From: Mnemiopsis leidyi
Taxonomy: Eukaryota > Ctenophora > Tentaculata > Lobata > Bolinopsidae
Length of the DNA: 64,000 nucleotides
Direction: 5' to 3'
Assembly (NCBI GenBank): GCA_000226015.1
Contig: JH155225.1
Coordinates: 208,549-272,548 of the forward strand
Part shown: positions 22,801 to 34,584 of the stretch, one piece after another
How positions within the stretch are numbered: the stretch's first letter is position 1
Layout: each line of letters begins with the position of its first letter
Translations under genes and position numbers: made by a program
Notes under the pieces: generated by a model
Told to the model about the DNA's origin: nothing
The model's input: only the letters and a program-made list of their open reading frames with translations
Databases searched by the model: none

Positions 22801-25252
22801 AGGCTTCACGTGGAAATAGCCTACTATGTAGCCTAAAAGTGGAATTAGCGTGCATAATCCTGCCAAGATTTCTTTGTGGATGAAATTAGAAAATTTGGCG
22901 GAAGAAAAGGAAGAGAACCAGGTTAATTGTTGCCATGCATTAGTGGTCGTACCGAGGAGAAACCAGCAGGACATTGGTACTAGCTGGAAACAATATTCGG
23001 TTCCTCTCGAGGAGTGTTGCAGCTCTTTAGGGCCAATAATTCATGGTGGATAAATGTTTGTGCTGAAGTCTTATCATAGTAAGAGCTTTATTATTGAGAC
23101 ATGGTTTTTCTGCACACGAGTACAATATGCTTCAAGACAGTGCAGTTCATTATCGCCAACTATTACCTAATCACAAAACAAGCACCATTAAAACAGGTGA
23201 TATTGGCCTTGGTATTGGGTACAATTAGAGACATAAGTTTAAATTTTGTTTGCGAAGGTGCAACAATAGAGATGTGATTTGTGACAGTATAATGCTAAGT
23301 TGGCTGAATTGCAGCTAATCGCAGTCCATCCTGTATCTTACAGAACTTAAGGCGATGCTTCACAAAGTCGAAAGCACGCACTTTGCTACATATCTCCGAA
23401 AGTTTAAATATCTTTCAACGAACGGTGGACTTTTATGAAGATGAACGGAATTTCCGACCCACTGCCACCTTAGTCTCAAGTTACCGGACCGACTATCAAG
23501 CATGTGGTCGATGAATTTCAAGAATTTTAAGTATTTTGAAATAAGTCACAATCACCGCCCTGGACGTTAAAAATGTTAAAACGGATGTTTTTGTATCGTG
23601 ATACTACGAAGTTGTGGTGATTTTGGCAAAAGCTGAAGACACGTGACTTTTAGCTCCGATTCATGAGGCTTTAAGTTCAGTATTTAAAGAGGGTATGATT
23701 TTTGTTGGCCGCAGTTAGAGATCTTCAGTAGCAAAAGAACTAAATAATGCTGATGTTTAAAGTTCCGTGCCCTTCCTACGTTGAAAGCCTTGAACACGAT
23801 AAATTTAAAGTCTCCCTAAGCGTGCCTGATGCTTATGCCGATCTAGAAGTAGTACATGTTAAAATCATTAATTTCTACTTGATTTTCTTGAAAATACTCT
23901 TACTCTCATAGTGCATATGAAGATCGCTCCGCTCAAATATTTCAAAATCTGCTCTCGAAATTACTGCGCCGGCGGAATCCCGGTCACGCAGACAAACGGT
24001 AAATCCCGATTAATTGGCCGAATTTCCGGGAGGGCTGATTGAAAATTGCCTCGCCGGATTGGCGGCAGGTTCGGGGAATTAGTAAAAAGTGCTAATTGTA
24101 GGAGTGCTGTCTATCCTAGTGCCCGGTCAGATCAACCTCGACAATATGCGGTGATTACAGGGCAGGGCGAGCCAGTGTATTGTTAGCAAGAGCAGCACCC
24201 TGCTTCTCTGTCAGCACAGATAACCGTTAGCTTGTACGCAGTAACCGGAGAGCGGTGATGATGGTGTTCATGTCGGCAAATTATGTACGATCCAAGCTGT
24301 CAACTCATGACAGTCCCTCACTGATCATACGTCTCGGAATGTGGTGTTTAGCTTGAAAACTTCCATGTTGTTGGACGCTAATCACACACACGGATAGCTC
24401 CGCTTGAATATTTGGAATTAAGATGGGTAATTTGAACAAGTTTGGGATGACTCCAGCGAGCGATGGTAACGATATGGTCACTTTGCCGTTTCGACAAACT
24501 ATTTATAATATGCGGGGTACCCAGTCATGGTGATTTTTGGATAATATTCATCTCGATGATAAATTGAGCACCTCAAAGCCGTAAATAACGCTGTAATGAT
24601 CAGGCCAAATAAGGGAAGTTCAACTTAATAGTTCATCCTTAGACATGTTCCTGTCGCAGGAGACTGTTTCTTTTTACTTCATGCGAAGTAAAATATCTCA
24701 TTTATATTATATATATTATATAAGCTGCTTTACCAATATAGTAGTTAGTACGGTAGAACCGAAATCCGAGTTGTCGAATAAAAGTGTATATAAACGATTA
24801 ATAATGTGCCATAGTACACTCTCAATTCTCATATCGGCCAGACTTCATATAAACCAAGGCCAATAAATCGTGTAATAGGATTCCTTTTTACGTCATGCGT
24901 GATATTAGATTAAGAACAGTGAGCGGAAGGATAAAGGCTCCAATGAAAAACTTGTGCGGAGAAATGAGGCGAGGCTCAGTGTTGCTGCATCGGTGTTATG
25001 AAAGTGATAAGGAGGCAAGTGCGATGTTACAAGCCAGCCACAAGCAATTCTATCTGTCAGAATACCCAATTACCATCTTTACTTAGCATAACATTTTGTG
25101 ATAAGAAAAGAATATTGAATTTTCACAAACAAGTTACGATAAAGCTGACTTGAAAATCAGTATATAAACCAGCACAAGCAAGGTACAAGCAATGACTACA
25201 AAAGAAGCTGAATGAGTGGTCAGATAAGAAGATATGAGATAGGCAGAATTAC

Positions 25253-26023
25253 CTGTTCGTCGAGCGTCAGAAGTTTTAGTCTGATCCTCTCAAGCTCTTC
25301 CTCATCCGGCTCAGGACTTGAGACAGGTCTCTCTTCCTCTTCTTCCTCCACTTCTTCTTCGCTGGAAGCAGGTTCGGAAGAAGATGCCAGCGAGGAGTTT
25401 AGCGAAGAGTTCTTTCTGGGTATCCTTGTTTTTCGAGGCATCGCGGCGTTCTTGACTCGCATAAGTTCCGCTTGAATCTCCTGTTCGATCTCGAGATCTA
25501 TTCTGACAAGCTCACTAGGCTCTATGCCGTGTTTCACCCCGATTTTTCCCACATCCAACAAACAGATTAGGACGTTTCTTAAAGCTCGGACTGATCTGTG
25601 TTCCACTATGTCATTTGATTCAAACAAACATATTTCAGACACTCCAAAGTGTTTACACCAGTTTATGAACTTGCAAGCATTGTCTCTGCAGAAGAATGAA
25701 CCAACTTTTGGGTTTTCATACCATTTTTTGATAGCATAGCTCGGAAGTGGGTGTGAATGTTGAGTTCTCTCTTTGTATTCGACCGCTTTCTCATGGAGTA
25801 TCGTGGCCAATTTACAAAATCGGGAGCCATCTTCAAAAAGTTCGATAAAGTTTTCAGGAGCGATTTCTGTACTGAGAAAGCCAGACAACCAAATAGCTAA
25901 ATCTTCCAGCAGGGGAATCAGGACAGGCTCTTCGGATAAATTGAGTCCATTTTCAGACGTACTTTTCTCAAATGAACGCCTCCTTTTAGGCGTGGCGGGT
26001 GTTTCGGAGTCACAACACGTCAT
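25253..26023 (-). CDS. GAS2L: GAS2-like protein, N-terminal calponin-homology domain exon
   Basis: A 257-codon exon from ATG at 26023 (preceded by an in-frame open stretch back to an acceptor TTGATTTGTTAG before 26057) to donor CAG|GTAATT in phase 0. Residues about 37-170 form a single GAS2-type CH domain: EDLAIWLSGFL, the FFCRDNACKFINWC block, CLFES, and the closing LLDVGKIGVKHGIEP, aligning throughout with vertebrate GAS2 (GSFFARDNTANFLSWC, CLFES, LGRIAARYGVEPP). The CH domain of this family binds actin filaments. After it come a Lys/Arg-rich KTRIPRKNSS (TxIP) and an acidic Ser/Glu stretch (about 220-245). Joined to the exons at 14730 and 12034 it gives a classic CH-GAR actin-microtubule crosslinker. 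The phase-2 entry suggests a 5' untranslated or alternative upstream exon. Confidence 0.93.
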
Positions 26024-26057
26024 AATACCACCATAGTCTGAGTCTATAATAAGCTCG

Positions 26058-27380
26058 CTAACAAATCAATAGATAGCTAACGAAGACACAAATGTTGGCG
26101 AAGTAATCGAATAAGGTCAACAAAACGCTGCTGTACAATCCAGATGTGTCAAACTGCCAGCAACTTCCGCGTCACAAAGATTATGGAATATTTCAACAGG
26201 TTTAACAACACGTTACGACGCAAACGAGTGGCACGCAATTAACGTTAGTATTTCTGAGCAAATAGTTCGCGTTTGTGAATCGCCTACTAGCAGACAAGGG
26301 TTACTCCGCAAGCGTTTTCTAAAGAGAGCGCACAGACTTATAATTTTCGAATGAGCGCGCGGCTCAAAATTGAGTTGAGCCGCGCAATTAGCAGATGGAT
26401 GAATCATATACTACTCTTCGCAGGTTTCATGTTGCATCTGAAACCGGAAACAATGTTGGTATTATAACCGTGCTCAGTGCTCACTTCAAATTTAATAAGG
26501 ATTGTGCATCAATTAGATGTAGAGGTAATTGGACCAAATTGGTTGAGCAATGAGCATTGATGAAACTGCAAGGGCGCAGGGGTAACCGTGAACTTGAAGT
26601 TGAAGCAAGGGATGGTTAGAAATAGAATTAGAAAGCGGGAAAGATAAGAAAAAAACTGTACTAGTCAACTTCTGAAATTTCAAGTGACATCGGTCTATCA
26701 GTGCCATTGCCACAGTGCCACAGTTTGTCAGTTTTGCAGTGTTTGACTTTGTGTAGTACGATTACAATATTACAAATCAGTTTTTCATGGTTATTACAGC
26801 TATACCGACTACTTCTAGGCTTCCTTAGGTCTACAATCCCCTCCGATCACAGGCAAAAAGGACTGAGGAACCCAGGTACCGTGGTAAGTGTTGTGTGACA
26901 CTTGCACCCGACTTGACTCTCTCACTCTTTCATGGACGGAGACGGATATCATCTCAGCTCATCAAAGAAGCAGGCAGGGACTATGGGACTATGGGACTTT
27001 ATAAGTAAATATAAGGCGCGTAGTCTCGTTATTTGTAGTCATAGTCATACGGCGCCGTATCAATGTATCATAAATCATGTCATAAACTTGAAGTAGAACT
27101 ATACAGTATACAAGTTAACACCTTGACCTATCTTAGAAGAGTCATTCACTTTAAACATTTCGGACGACCACCCTAATCTAACTTTAAAGTTAAATAGCTT
27201 GAACTTAAAGTTGAACTTAGGCCCTACTTAGAGTACTTAGACCTCTATAGAACTCACTAACACTCTACCTAGTACATACCTAATATAAGTATATTAGTAT
27301 TAATAGCCTATTTTGATGGTAAACCGAAAGTTCTAGAGACACGATAAAATACTCTAAACACAAACCAATAGTAATACTCA
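26058..27380. other. spacer between the CH exon and the next large exon
   Basis: No exon with convincing splice sites was found on the minus strand here. It should contain the promoter and 5' untranslated exon of the CH-domain transcript, but no clear TATA element or initiator stands out. Confidence 0.45.
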
Positions 27381-27381
27381 C

Positions 27382-29235
27382 AATTATATCGACATCCTGC
27401 TGATTTGCATCAATCTCCAGAAAATCCATGTTCACCATCTCTCTTCGACGTCTCTCTATCAAGTCTTGGGCTCTCTCGTACCAAGCTTTGTGACCAGCTG
27501 TAGTTGTTGCAAATATCGGTTTTCGATTCCATCTTGGTAACGGCTCGACGTCAATAAGTTCTCTGTTTCTGAGTTTAAGTCTGGTGTCCAAGTTAAAGTT
27601 CTCTTCCTCATCAGGGAACAGAGTTGAAGTTAAGTTATAGCTAGGGGTGGGAATGTAGCTCCTTTTGTGGAAGGAGGAAGTCGAGCTTGGTCTAACCGCC
27701 TTGAGATTAGCTGAGCTTGCACTTCTTCTGGGGCCCAGTCTAGTGAAGTCTGCAGAAGCAGAGTGAAGTACGCTGGACGCTTGTTTCACAAAACTTTTCA
27801 CCTTTTCGTTTTTAAACCTCAGTTTCTTCATAACAGAGCGCCCTCTACTTTTGGCTACAGTTTTCTTTTTAATGGCGGTATCTTCGGCACTTGGCATGAG
27901 TTCGAGCCTCTCAAAGTCGCAGGACTCTAATGATTTTGTCTCGAGAGACTCTGAAATAGATAAGGAGTCTAGATTATCATACTTGTCTAGGCTCTCCAGA
28001 TAACTGTGAAATGCTTCTTTATCGGACAGATCTTGAGGTTTATCCAATTGAGAGAGATCTTCAACATTTTCATGGGATGGAATGTCACACGGTAGATCCT
28101 TGACCTTTTGAACATTTGGTATCTTGGTCTTACGCGTCAAGACCGGAGAGTGTAAGACAGCTATGTGAACCTTGCTGTCATCCTCAGAAATCACCATCTC
28201 CAAAGGAAGAGAATCTCCGACTGTATGTTCCAGTTCCTGCTGAGAACAGAGCCAAGTACAGGCATCCCACGATGAGCAGGTCTTACAAGGGCTCTTCTTT
28301 ATCTCCTCGCCAACATGCACTTTCAAAATCTCAGTTTCTGGAACATTAAAAACTTTCTCCCCAGGTATTACTGAGCTATCAACGTACTTCTCGAAAACGC
28401 TTACCTCTGAATCAGAGGCTGAAGAAATTTCGAGTTGATGATCAAAAGAGTTATCCGTATCGTATGGTGATGTTCTGATTTCATTAACCATGGTATACTC
28501 CCCTTCTCCAGGGTCTATGCAGTACATTCCAGAGGCAGACAGAATAACACTTTTTTGCGATAGATAAGAACCGTTCATGTCGGCCTCCAATTGTTCACAA
28601 AATTCAGACGACCCATCACTTTCAAGAAGATAATCAGACGCCGGAGAAACATTAACAATCTCCATCTCAAAGTCAGAGAGAACACTCTCTGTATCAGTGT
28701 CAAACAGATCGTCTGTGTTCTGGAAAGATCTAGGTTTGAGAGTGGAGCTGTCTTCAGTAAGATCAGGGAGGAGGGTAGCCGAGGTAACGGACAGGTCCAG
28801 GTCGGAACACTTAGACACCGACACTCCGTCAGAGGATTTCCTACTCCTAGAAACCGAAACACTAGACATTCCACCTTGCGGATCTATCATGCTGCACATT
28901 ATCCGGTCCCTTACGTCGTTCACAACCCGTTCGTCAAACTCAAACCCGATCTTCTCATTTACTTTCACCTTGTTGAACCCCTCCTTTAAGTTTCCAAGTT
29001 TATCGACGTGTTTCTTCGTCTCCTCGTTGATCCTTTTCAGTGCGTTAACGTTGGCATGCATATCCAAGAGAGCGAAACTTTTCTGAGTTTTGGCGATACT
29101 CTCGTGAAGTCTCTTGAAATCGCTGAGGTCCGGTTTGTGGGGCCGTTCTCGAGCCAGCTTGAACTTCCTCTCTGTCTCCGGAGATAGGGCCCCAAGTCTC
29201 CTTGCTTTCAAAATCGGGGAGTTCAAGAAGGCCAT
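27382..29235 (-). CDS. large N-terminal module C (618 codons), helical and Ser/Asp-rich, unknown family
   Basis: A single exon from ATG at 29235 (acceptor-like GTTTCAAG before 29244) to donor ATT|GTGAGT at 27382, phase 0. Residues about 37-115 are helical and hold a signature shared with two neighbouring exons: FALLD, then a basic helix, then EKIGFEFDERVV. A long acidic, Ser-rich middle follows, probably disordered, then a basic KSRGRSVMKKLRFK segment and a C-terminal TTTAGHKAWYERAQDLIE motif ending DVDII. The matching motif in the other two is PTTGH..W. No catalytic or membrane features. Its phase-0 end would fit the GAR exon at 14837 or the linker exon class. I do not recognise the family; a cytoskeletal role is inferred only from the likely fusion to the GAR domain. 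It could instead be an independent gene with missed 3' exons. Confidence 0.8.
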
Positions 29236-29244
29236 GGGCTCAAA

Positions 29245-30943
29245 CTTGAAACGGTTGGTCAATATTAAGAGTTTATTTGTTCTCTTACTATACCTCAATT
29301 TGTACCACTTAACTACTTAGGGCTAGGTATAACTATAAGAGTATTAAAGTATCACACAAGCGTTGAAGTTTATGAATAATTATGACCTATCAAGTGTGAA
29401 AAAGTTCCAATGAGGTCACCTAGTGTATTATTGTATTTCGATAAAAACTTAAGGCCAGGTAAAATGATCTCAGACTAAAAGTTCTACAGTACTAGCAAGA
29501 TGACGTGTTCTGGAGGAGGATTAGGAACGTCAAGTAATGGCAGCAAATATGTCAACACACAAAATAGAAGCAATTCAGCACACTTGCGGGAGAAGCCCTT
29601 TGGAAAATCTAATTGGATGCGCTTCACAAACCAATAAGTCGCGGTATCCGTGTTTCTGTTTGCGCACCCAAAAGTTAGCTGAATTACAGGCAGATATAGG
29701 CAAGCAAGCTTATCGTGGTTCAGGTATAACAGCTTCATTCGCACGCCAGCGGCAACTATACAGTTCATGTTGGAATTAAAGAAATTATGGAATAAATTAA
29801 AGTTGCCACCCAAATTACTACTCCGCAGACGTTTAAGCAGGCAGATGAGAGAATTGCTGCAAAGCTGGTGCAGATAATTGGATTAAACCTCGCCACAGGT
29901 GGCTGTCACTCAGGTATCTATTTTGGTGACAAAAAAGCATGCTACTAGTAGTGTACCAGTCTGTCAATGTCATTGGTTGTCAATTCCAGAGTATTTGGGT
30001 GAATGGTGGGCTCTATAATACTAAATAAACGTGTCAGCGAAAATTTGTACGTGGTTTGAGTTCTACTTCTTCAAAATATTGGTCCTGGTACTGGCAGCGG
30101 TAGGTTTTACTCTTATACTTCTAGATGCTGAAGTATACATGTATGTATAGAATATTGTAGGATTGTAAGGCGTCAAAGACCAGCTTATAAATTTGATAAA
30201 TAGGTGAGTTAATTGGTTATTTCAACGTCTAGGATGAAAAACCTTGTTTAAAAGGACTTTTCAATATCAAGTTCTAGTTAGGAGGACGTTAGTGCAGCAC
30301 TACGTCCGAGAACGTAGCAAAATAGTAAGACCTTGTAGAGAAGTAGTAGAAGGGAGCGGCTGTCAGTTCGGCAGTTTCCGACCTCCCTCCGGATATTCCG
30401 AAATGTTATGTCATGCTACATGAAAATATTTCACGACTTTCAGCTCTGTCAGCGTACAAAACTTGACTGAGAATTCTTATAGAAATCTTACAGAGACTTG
30501 TGTGGCTACTACAACATATTTAAAACACACAAAGCTTGAATTCTTTACATGCCATGTCTCGGGTGTAGAGGATAGTGCACTGCTCAGTGCTATTCAACGG
30601 TACATCTCTAGTCCTAGATAATTTCAAACCCATCTCCTGCCTATTTTCGTTGCATGGCCATCATTTTATTGTTAATGATGTTGAATATAGATATTCATGT
30701 ATCTTTGGATGAATTATTTCACGACCTAAACAATTTGTAAACATCTAAACAATTTGTAAACATCTAAAATTCATAATTTGTACATGCAAAAATATCTTCC
30801 CATGCATGTCTACAAAAGAATATTAAGAGAAGCTGTACCCATGCTATCTATCATGCGAGGTTTAGACATGATCACACAAGCAGATCCAGACTAGAATAAA
30901 TTATTCTGACAGCGGGGATGAAAAGGGCACATAAAGCACTCAC
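29245..30943. other. non-coding spacer
   Basis: No supported coding exon on either strand. It probably holds the promoter and upstream untranslated sequence of module C. Nothing else stands out. Confidence 0.45.
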
Positions 30944-31060
30944 ACATTTCGACTTTTCCGCGACGGGCTGCACTCTTTGAAGAACTTCTTGGGAAGAAGC
31001 AGCGGGCGGCTCTTCCAAAATTTTACTAGACACCACAGTTACATGTTCCTTGTCGATAAT
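30944..31060 (-). CDS. 39-codon linker exon, phase 0 at both ends
   Basis: Strong acceptor ATTTTGTTTTTCTAG before 31060 and donor TGT|GTGAGT at 30944, with 39 codons between. The peptide starts IIDKEHVTVVSSKILEEPP and ends VAEKSKC. Both ends are phase 0, so it can sit between module B (donor 31375) or A (donor 34585) and the GAR exon without shifting frame, or be skipped. It has no recognisable domain. Its start echoes the NIIDKV end of the exon at 44227, which may be chance. Confidence 0.68.
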
Positions 31061-31374
31061 CTAGAAAAACAAAATACCCACGTCACTATTAACGTCACCA
31101 GGGTCCACTTTACGATCACAACATTTGTTCCACCGATGATACGATCACATACAGATTTATCTTCAATCATATGTTACGGTGCCAATATGACGTTTCACGA
31201 CAATTAAATCACTTAATTAAAACATGAACATGCAAATATTTTAACATGCAAATAAATAAATATGACTGTAAAACCTAACCTTAAAAACTTAAAGACCTAT
31301 GACGCCTATTACAAAGCACGAGTATCACGGAGACAACGATTCTTGGCAAACCTAAAACCTGGACACAGACTTAC

Positions 31375-33479
31375 CACACTGTCAACATCTGTCACTACAG
31401 GGCTATGTTCCTGACCCCCCGCAGCGTTTCTCCTGACGAGCGACTTGTGCATGATGAGCGACCAGTACTTGTGCCCTGTTGTTGGTGCGTCCATGTCCAA
31501 AGAAACGCTGCTCAGGTCGGCTTCGCTGTTGTAGGAGGACATCACGGAGAGCTCCTGTTGGTAGAACTGGTTGGGAAGAAGTCCGTCAATCAGTGGGGTC
31601 GTTGTGAGCTTCCCATCGTCCAGAGAGCCGAACAGATCCGCCATGTTTTCACATGATTTGACTCGTCTGATTTTGGATGAAGAGGGTTTACGTAGTTTGG
31701 ACATTCGTTTCTGGACAATGGAAAGCTTCCTAGGCCGGGATAACTGGGATTCGGGTATTTCACTTTCAGATCGCCTTTCTTTTTCAGCTTCGAACGCAAG
31801 TGACCTTGCTCGATCGAGGCGGCGTTTGTTTCCAGGAGTTGGCATTTTCAGGCTCTTCCTTCGGAATAGAGATTCCTGTTCATACTCCTTCTCCAACAAC
31901 TCAACAGTTTCCTTGAGAAGTTTCTCATCATCAGAGCTTGTTCCCGCTATATTTTCTAGACTTTTTGCTAGGAACTCCCTGGAACTGCAAATAGAGTCGC
32001 AATTTAAGCTACCAACGCTTCCCGACATCCCGAAATGGCTGTGCACAAGTGAACTTGAATTCTTCCTGAAAACAGTTTCGAGAGGATCATGACCCAGCCG
32101 TTTTACCTCCTGCTTTTCAGCAAGCTTTTGTGCCTCTTTTTCAGCGAGCCTTTTTGCTTCTTCTTCAGTAAGCCTCTTTGCTTCTTCTTCTTCAGCAAGC
32201 CTTTTTGCTTCTTCTTCAGCGATCCTTTTTGCTTCTTCTTCAGCAAGCCTTTTTGCTTCTTCTTCAGCAAGCCTTTTTGCTTCTTCTTCAGCAAGCCTTT
32301 TTGCTTCTTCCTCAGCGAGCCTCTTTGCTTCTTCTTCATCAAGCCTTTTGAATTCTTCTTCAGCAAGCCTTTTCGCTTCTTNNNNNNNNNNNNNNNNNNN
32401 NNNNNNNNNNNNNNNNNNNNNNNNNNNNNNNNNNNNNNNNNNNNNNNNNNNNNNNNNNNNNNNNNNNNNNNNNNNNNNNNNNNNNNNNNNNNNNNNNNNN
32501 NNNNNNNNNNNNNNNNNNNNNNNNNNNNNNNNNNNNNNNNNNNNNNNNNNNNNNNNNNNNNNNNNNNNNNNNNNNNNNNNNNNNNNNNNNNNNNNNNNNN
32601 NTCAGTAGCAAGCCTTTTTGCTTCCTCTTCAGCAAGCAATTTTGCTTCTTCTTCAGCGAGCTTTTGGCTTCTTCTTCAGCGACTCTTTTTGCTTCTTCAT
32701 CAGCTAAGCCTTTTTGTTTCTTCTATAGCAAGCCTTTTGCTTCCTCTTCAGCAAGCAATTTTGCTTTTTCTTCAGCGAGCCTTTTTGGCTTCTTCTTCAG
32801 CGAGCTGTTTAGCTTCTTCTTCAGCGAGTCTTTTTGCTTCTTCTTCAGCGAGCCTTTTGGCTTCCTCTTCAGCGACTCTTTTTACTTCTTCAGCAGCAAG
32901 CCTTTTTGCTTCTTCTTCAGCAAGCCTATTTGCTTCTTCTTCAGCGAGCCTATTTGCTTCTTCTTCGGCGAGCATTTTTGCTTTTTCTTCTTTAAGCCTT
33001 TTAGCAGCTTCTAGTTCTTCAGCACGCCGTTTGGCATTTTCTTTGGCACGTTTTTCTTCATCCTCTCGTCTTTTTGATTCCTCTAACTCTAACGCTCGCC
33101 GCTTTTCTTCCAGCTTCCTAAGAGTTTCCTCCTCTTCTTGGATTTTTCTTAATCGTTCCTCTTCCTCCATTCTTTTCTTCTTACGCAAAGCGGCGAGTGT
33201 TTCTTCATCATATCCAAATTCCATTTCCTTTGTGTCAACGTGCTGCATAGATTTCTTTAGTTCTTCAATTCTTCGTAATCGCTCCTTCTCCTCCTCGGCC
33301 AACTTTTTCAGTGCATCCTTCTTTGAATCTAGAATAGCCCATTTTGAATTTTTCTGCATGAGCTTTTGCTGCATTTCCTGAAATTCATTAACGGGTCCAT
33401 CACTTTGAATTCTTGTCTTTGGCTGGTAAGGTTTTCTTGACCCAGCCCCAGAAAGTTCCTTAAACCTGTTGTAACTCAT
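31375..33479 (-). CDS. large N-terminal module B, long charged single-alpha-helix repeat, unknown family
   Basis: One exon from acceptor CCCATACAG (before 33481) and ATG at 33479 to donor GTG|GTAAGT at 31375 in phase 0. Residues about 33-102 match modules A and C: WAILD, a basic helix, then EFGYDEETL. Next comes a long EAKRLAEE repeat of 8-residue units, compositionally a charged single alpha-helix or coiled coil. After it: a Ser-rich stretch, a basic SKIRRVKSCENMADLF, and a C-terminal block LIDGLLPNQFYQQELS ... APTTGHKYW ending VVTDVDSV. The assembled frame is broken: 220 Ns at 32382-32601, and several one-base unit-length changes (units of 25 or 23 instead of 24 bases near 32660-32790), one of which creates a TGA at 32772. 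These look like consensus errors in the repeat, as the frame is open on both sides. True length is unknown, roughly 700 residues. Confidence 0.75.
32105..33000 (-). repeat. 24-bp coding minisatellite (8-residue EAKRLAEE unit) with 220-N gap
   Basis: On the plus strand the unit is GCTTCTTCTTCAGCAAGCCT followed by TTTT, which on the coding strand gives AEEEAKRL. Variants (QL, RI, RV, NRL) mark individual units. Bases 32382-32601 are Ns. Unit lengths of 23 and 25 bases cluster just upstream (in coding direction) of the gap. Confidence 0.9.
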
Positions 33480-33481
33480 TC

Positions 33482-34584
33482 CTGTATGGGATCCTCATCA
33501 TACTAGTCGGTTCATCCTCAGAATTGCACTGCTACTGGCTAATTCCAATCCATGATTTGATCTGCTGATACTGATATTAGTGTTTTAGAGGAATCAGTCA
33601 ATCAGTCATTGACGTCAATTCTCACCACAAATTTACTAACTATCAGTTATCCCCATATTATTGACGAAAGCACTAAATTAGCACTATAACTTGAGTACCA
33701 AATTTGTAAATCTTCGTCTCATTTATATTGAAATAAACGAATACATGGAAAACAATAATAGTGTGAACTCTTAGTAATAAGTCTTGATTCGTATAAACGC
33801 GATTTCTATTAGACCTCACTAGTAGTGCAATTTGTCTGACGATTGAAAGAAAAACCGTGAATTTTCGGTTTTTAAAAAGCAAATTTATCACCTGAGCAAA
33901 AATAAAAACATGGTCAAGAAAAGCTTAATTTATCAACTTTATTGTATTTGCATCAACCTGGCGACGAAACCAACATCAATACTGAAAAGCGAATATCCAA
34001 GCAATAGAATTACTCAACATGTTAACCTAGGAAATTCAACCTTCATACGTTATGAGGATTGCAAATATTTCATGACAAAATCACGATTGAGACCCCGATA
34101 CATGAGATGTCGTAATTCTTGGATATAATGATTCATGGGATGGTTGATCACAAAGCTGGTTTCGATAAATCCGATATGGTGACAAGAAACATGCGTAATT
34201 TAATGGTGTTCATGAAATTTCGGCCGAATCGCCAGGGGCTATGCTCCAAGTCTCCAATGGAATGTGCATCAATTGATCTATGACCACCGTCTCTAAACAA
34301 AGTGTACTCTCGTGAGTGCTTTAGAATTAAAAAACATTCATAAGAAAACGTAATTTGCACGTTTCTCTATAATCGTTTGCTCTATTTGCTTACAATAAAA
34401 TTAAAATGTGCATATGCTTAATCGCAAGAATATTAGAATCAGGGCAGTTCAACATGCTAAATTGAGTAATTTATTAGAAAAAATGACAAAATGCTGCAAC
34501 AGTAAATTGCATAACATAACTTCGAAATGCTGAAATAAAATTTCACTTTAATCAATCATGCATAGTTGGTGGCTGTTAACTCAC
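33482..34584. other. spacer between modules B and A, no coding exon seen
   Basis: I see no protein-like frame with splice sites. It should hold any 5' untranslated exon and promoter of module B. The sequence is AT-rich and otherwise unremarkable. Confidence 0.45.

Larger units (their letters stand above)
14838..25252. other. 10.4-kb intron between the CH and GAR exons, no coding sequence recognised
   Basis: I found no exon with convincing splice sites and protein-like content on either strand. The stretch contains the minisatellites at 16615-16745, 18528-18676 and 19738-19838, a 10-N gap at 16746-16755 followed by an (AG)n run, and a relatively GC-rich patch near 23940-24130. Regulatory elements or promoters for the downstream exons could be here but none is identifiable by eye. 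Confidence 0.5.

Noticed and set aside
23330-23900. Stretch that looked like a decayed transposase
   Set aside because: Translations in all frames are interrupted by many stops, and no transposase motif could be identified with confidence.
31571-33381. Plus-strand Phe/Ser/Cys-rich frames of up to 430 codons
   Set aside because: They are the antisense of the EAKRLAEE repeat and its flanks. The minus strand has the splice sites, the paralogue similarity and sensible composition.
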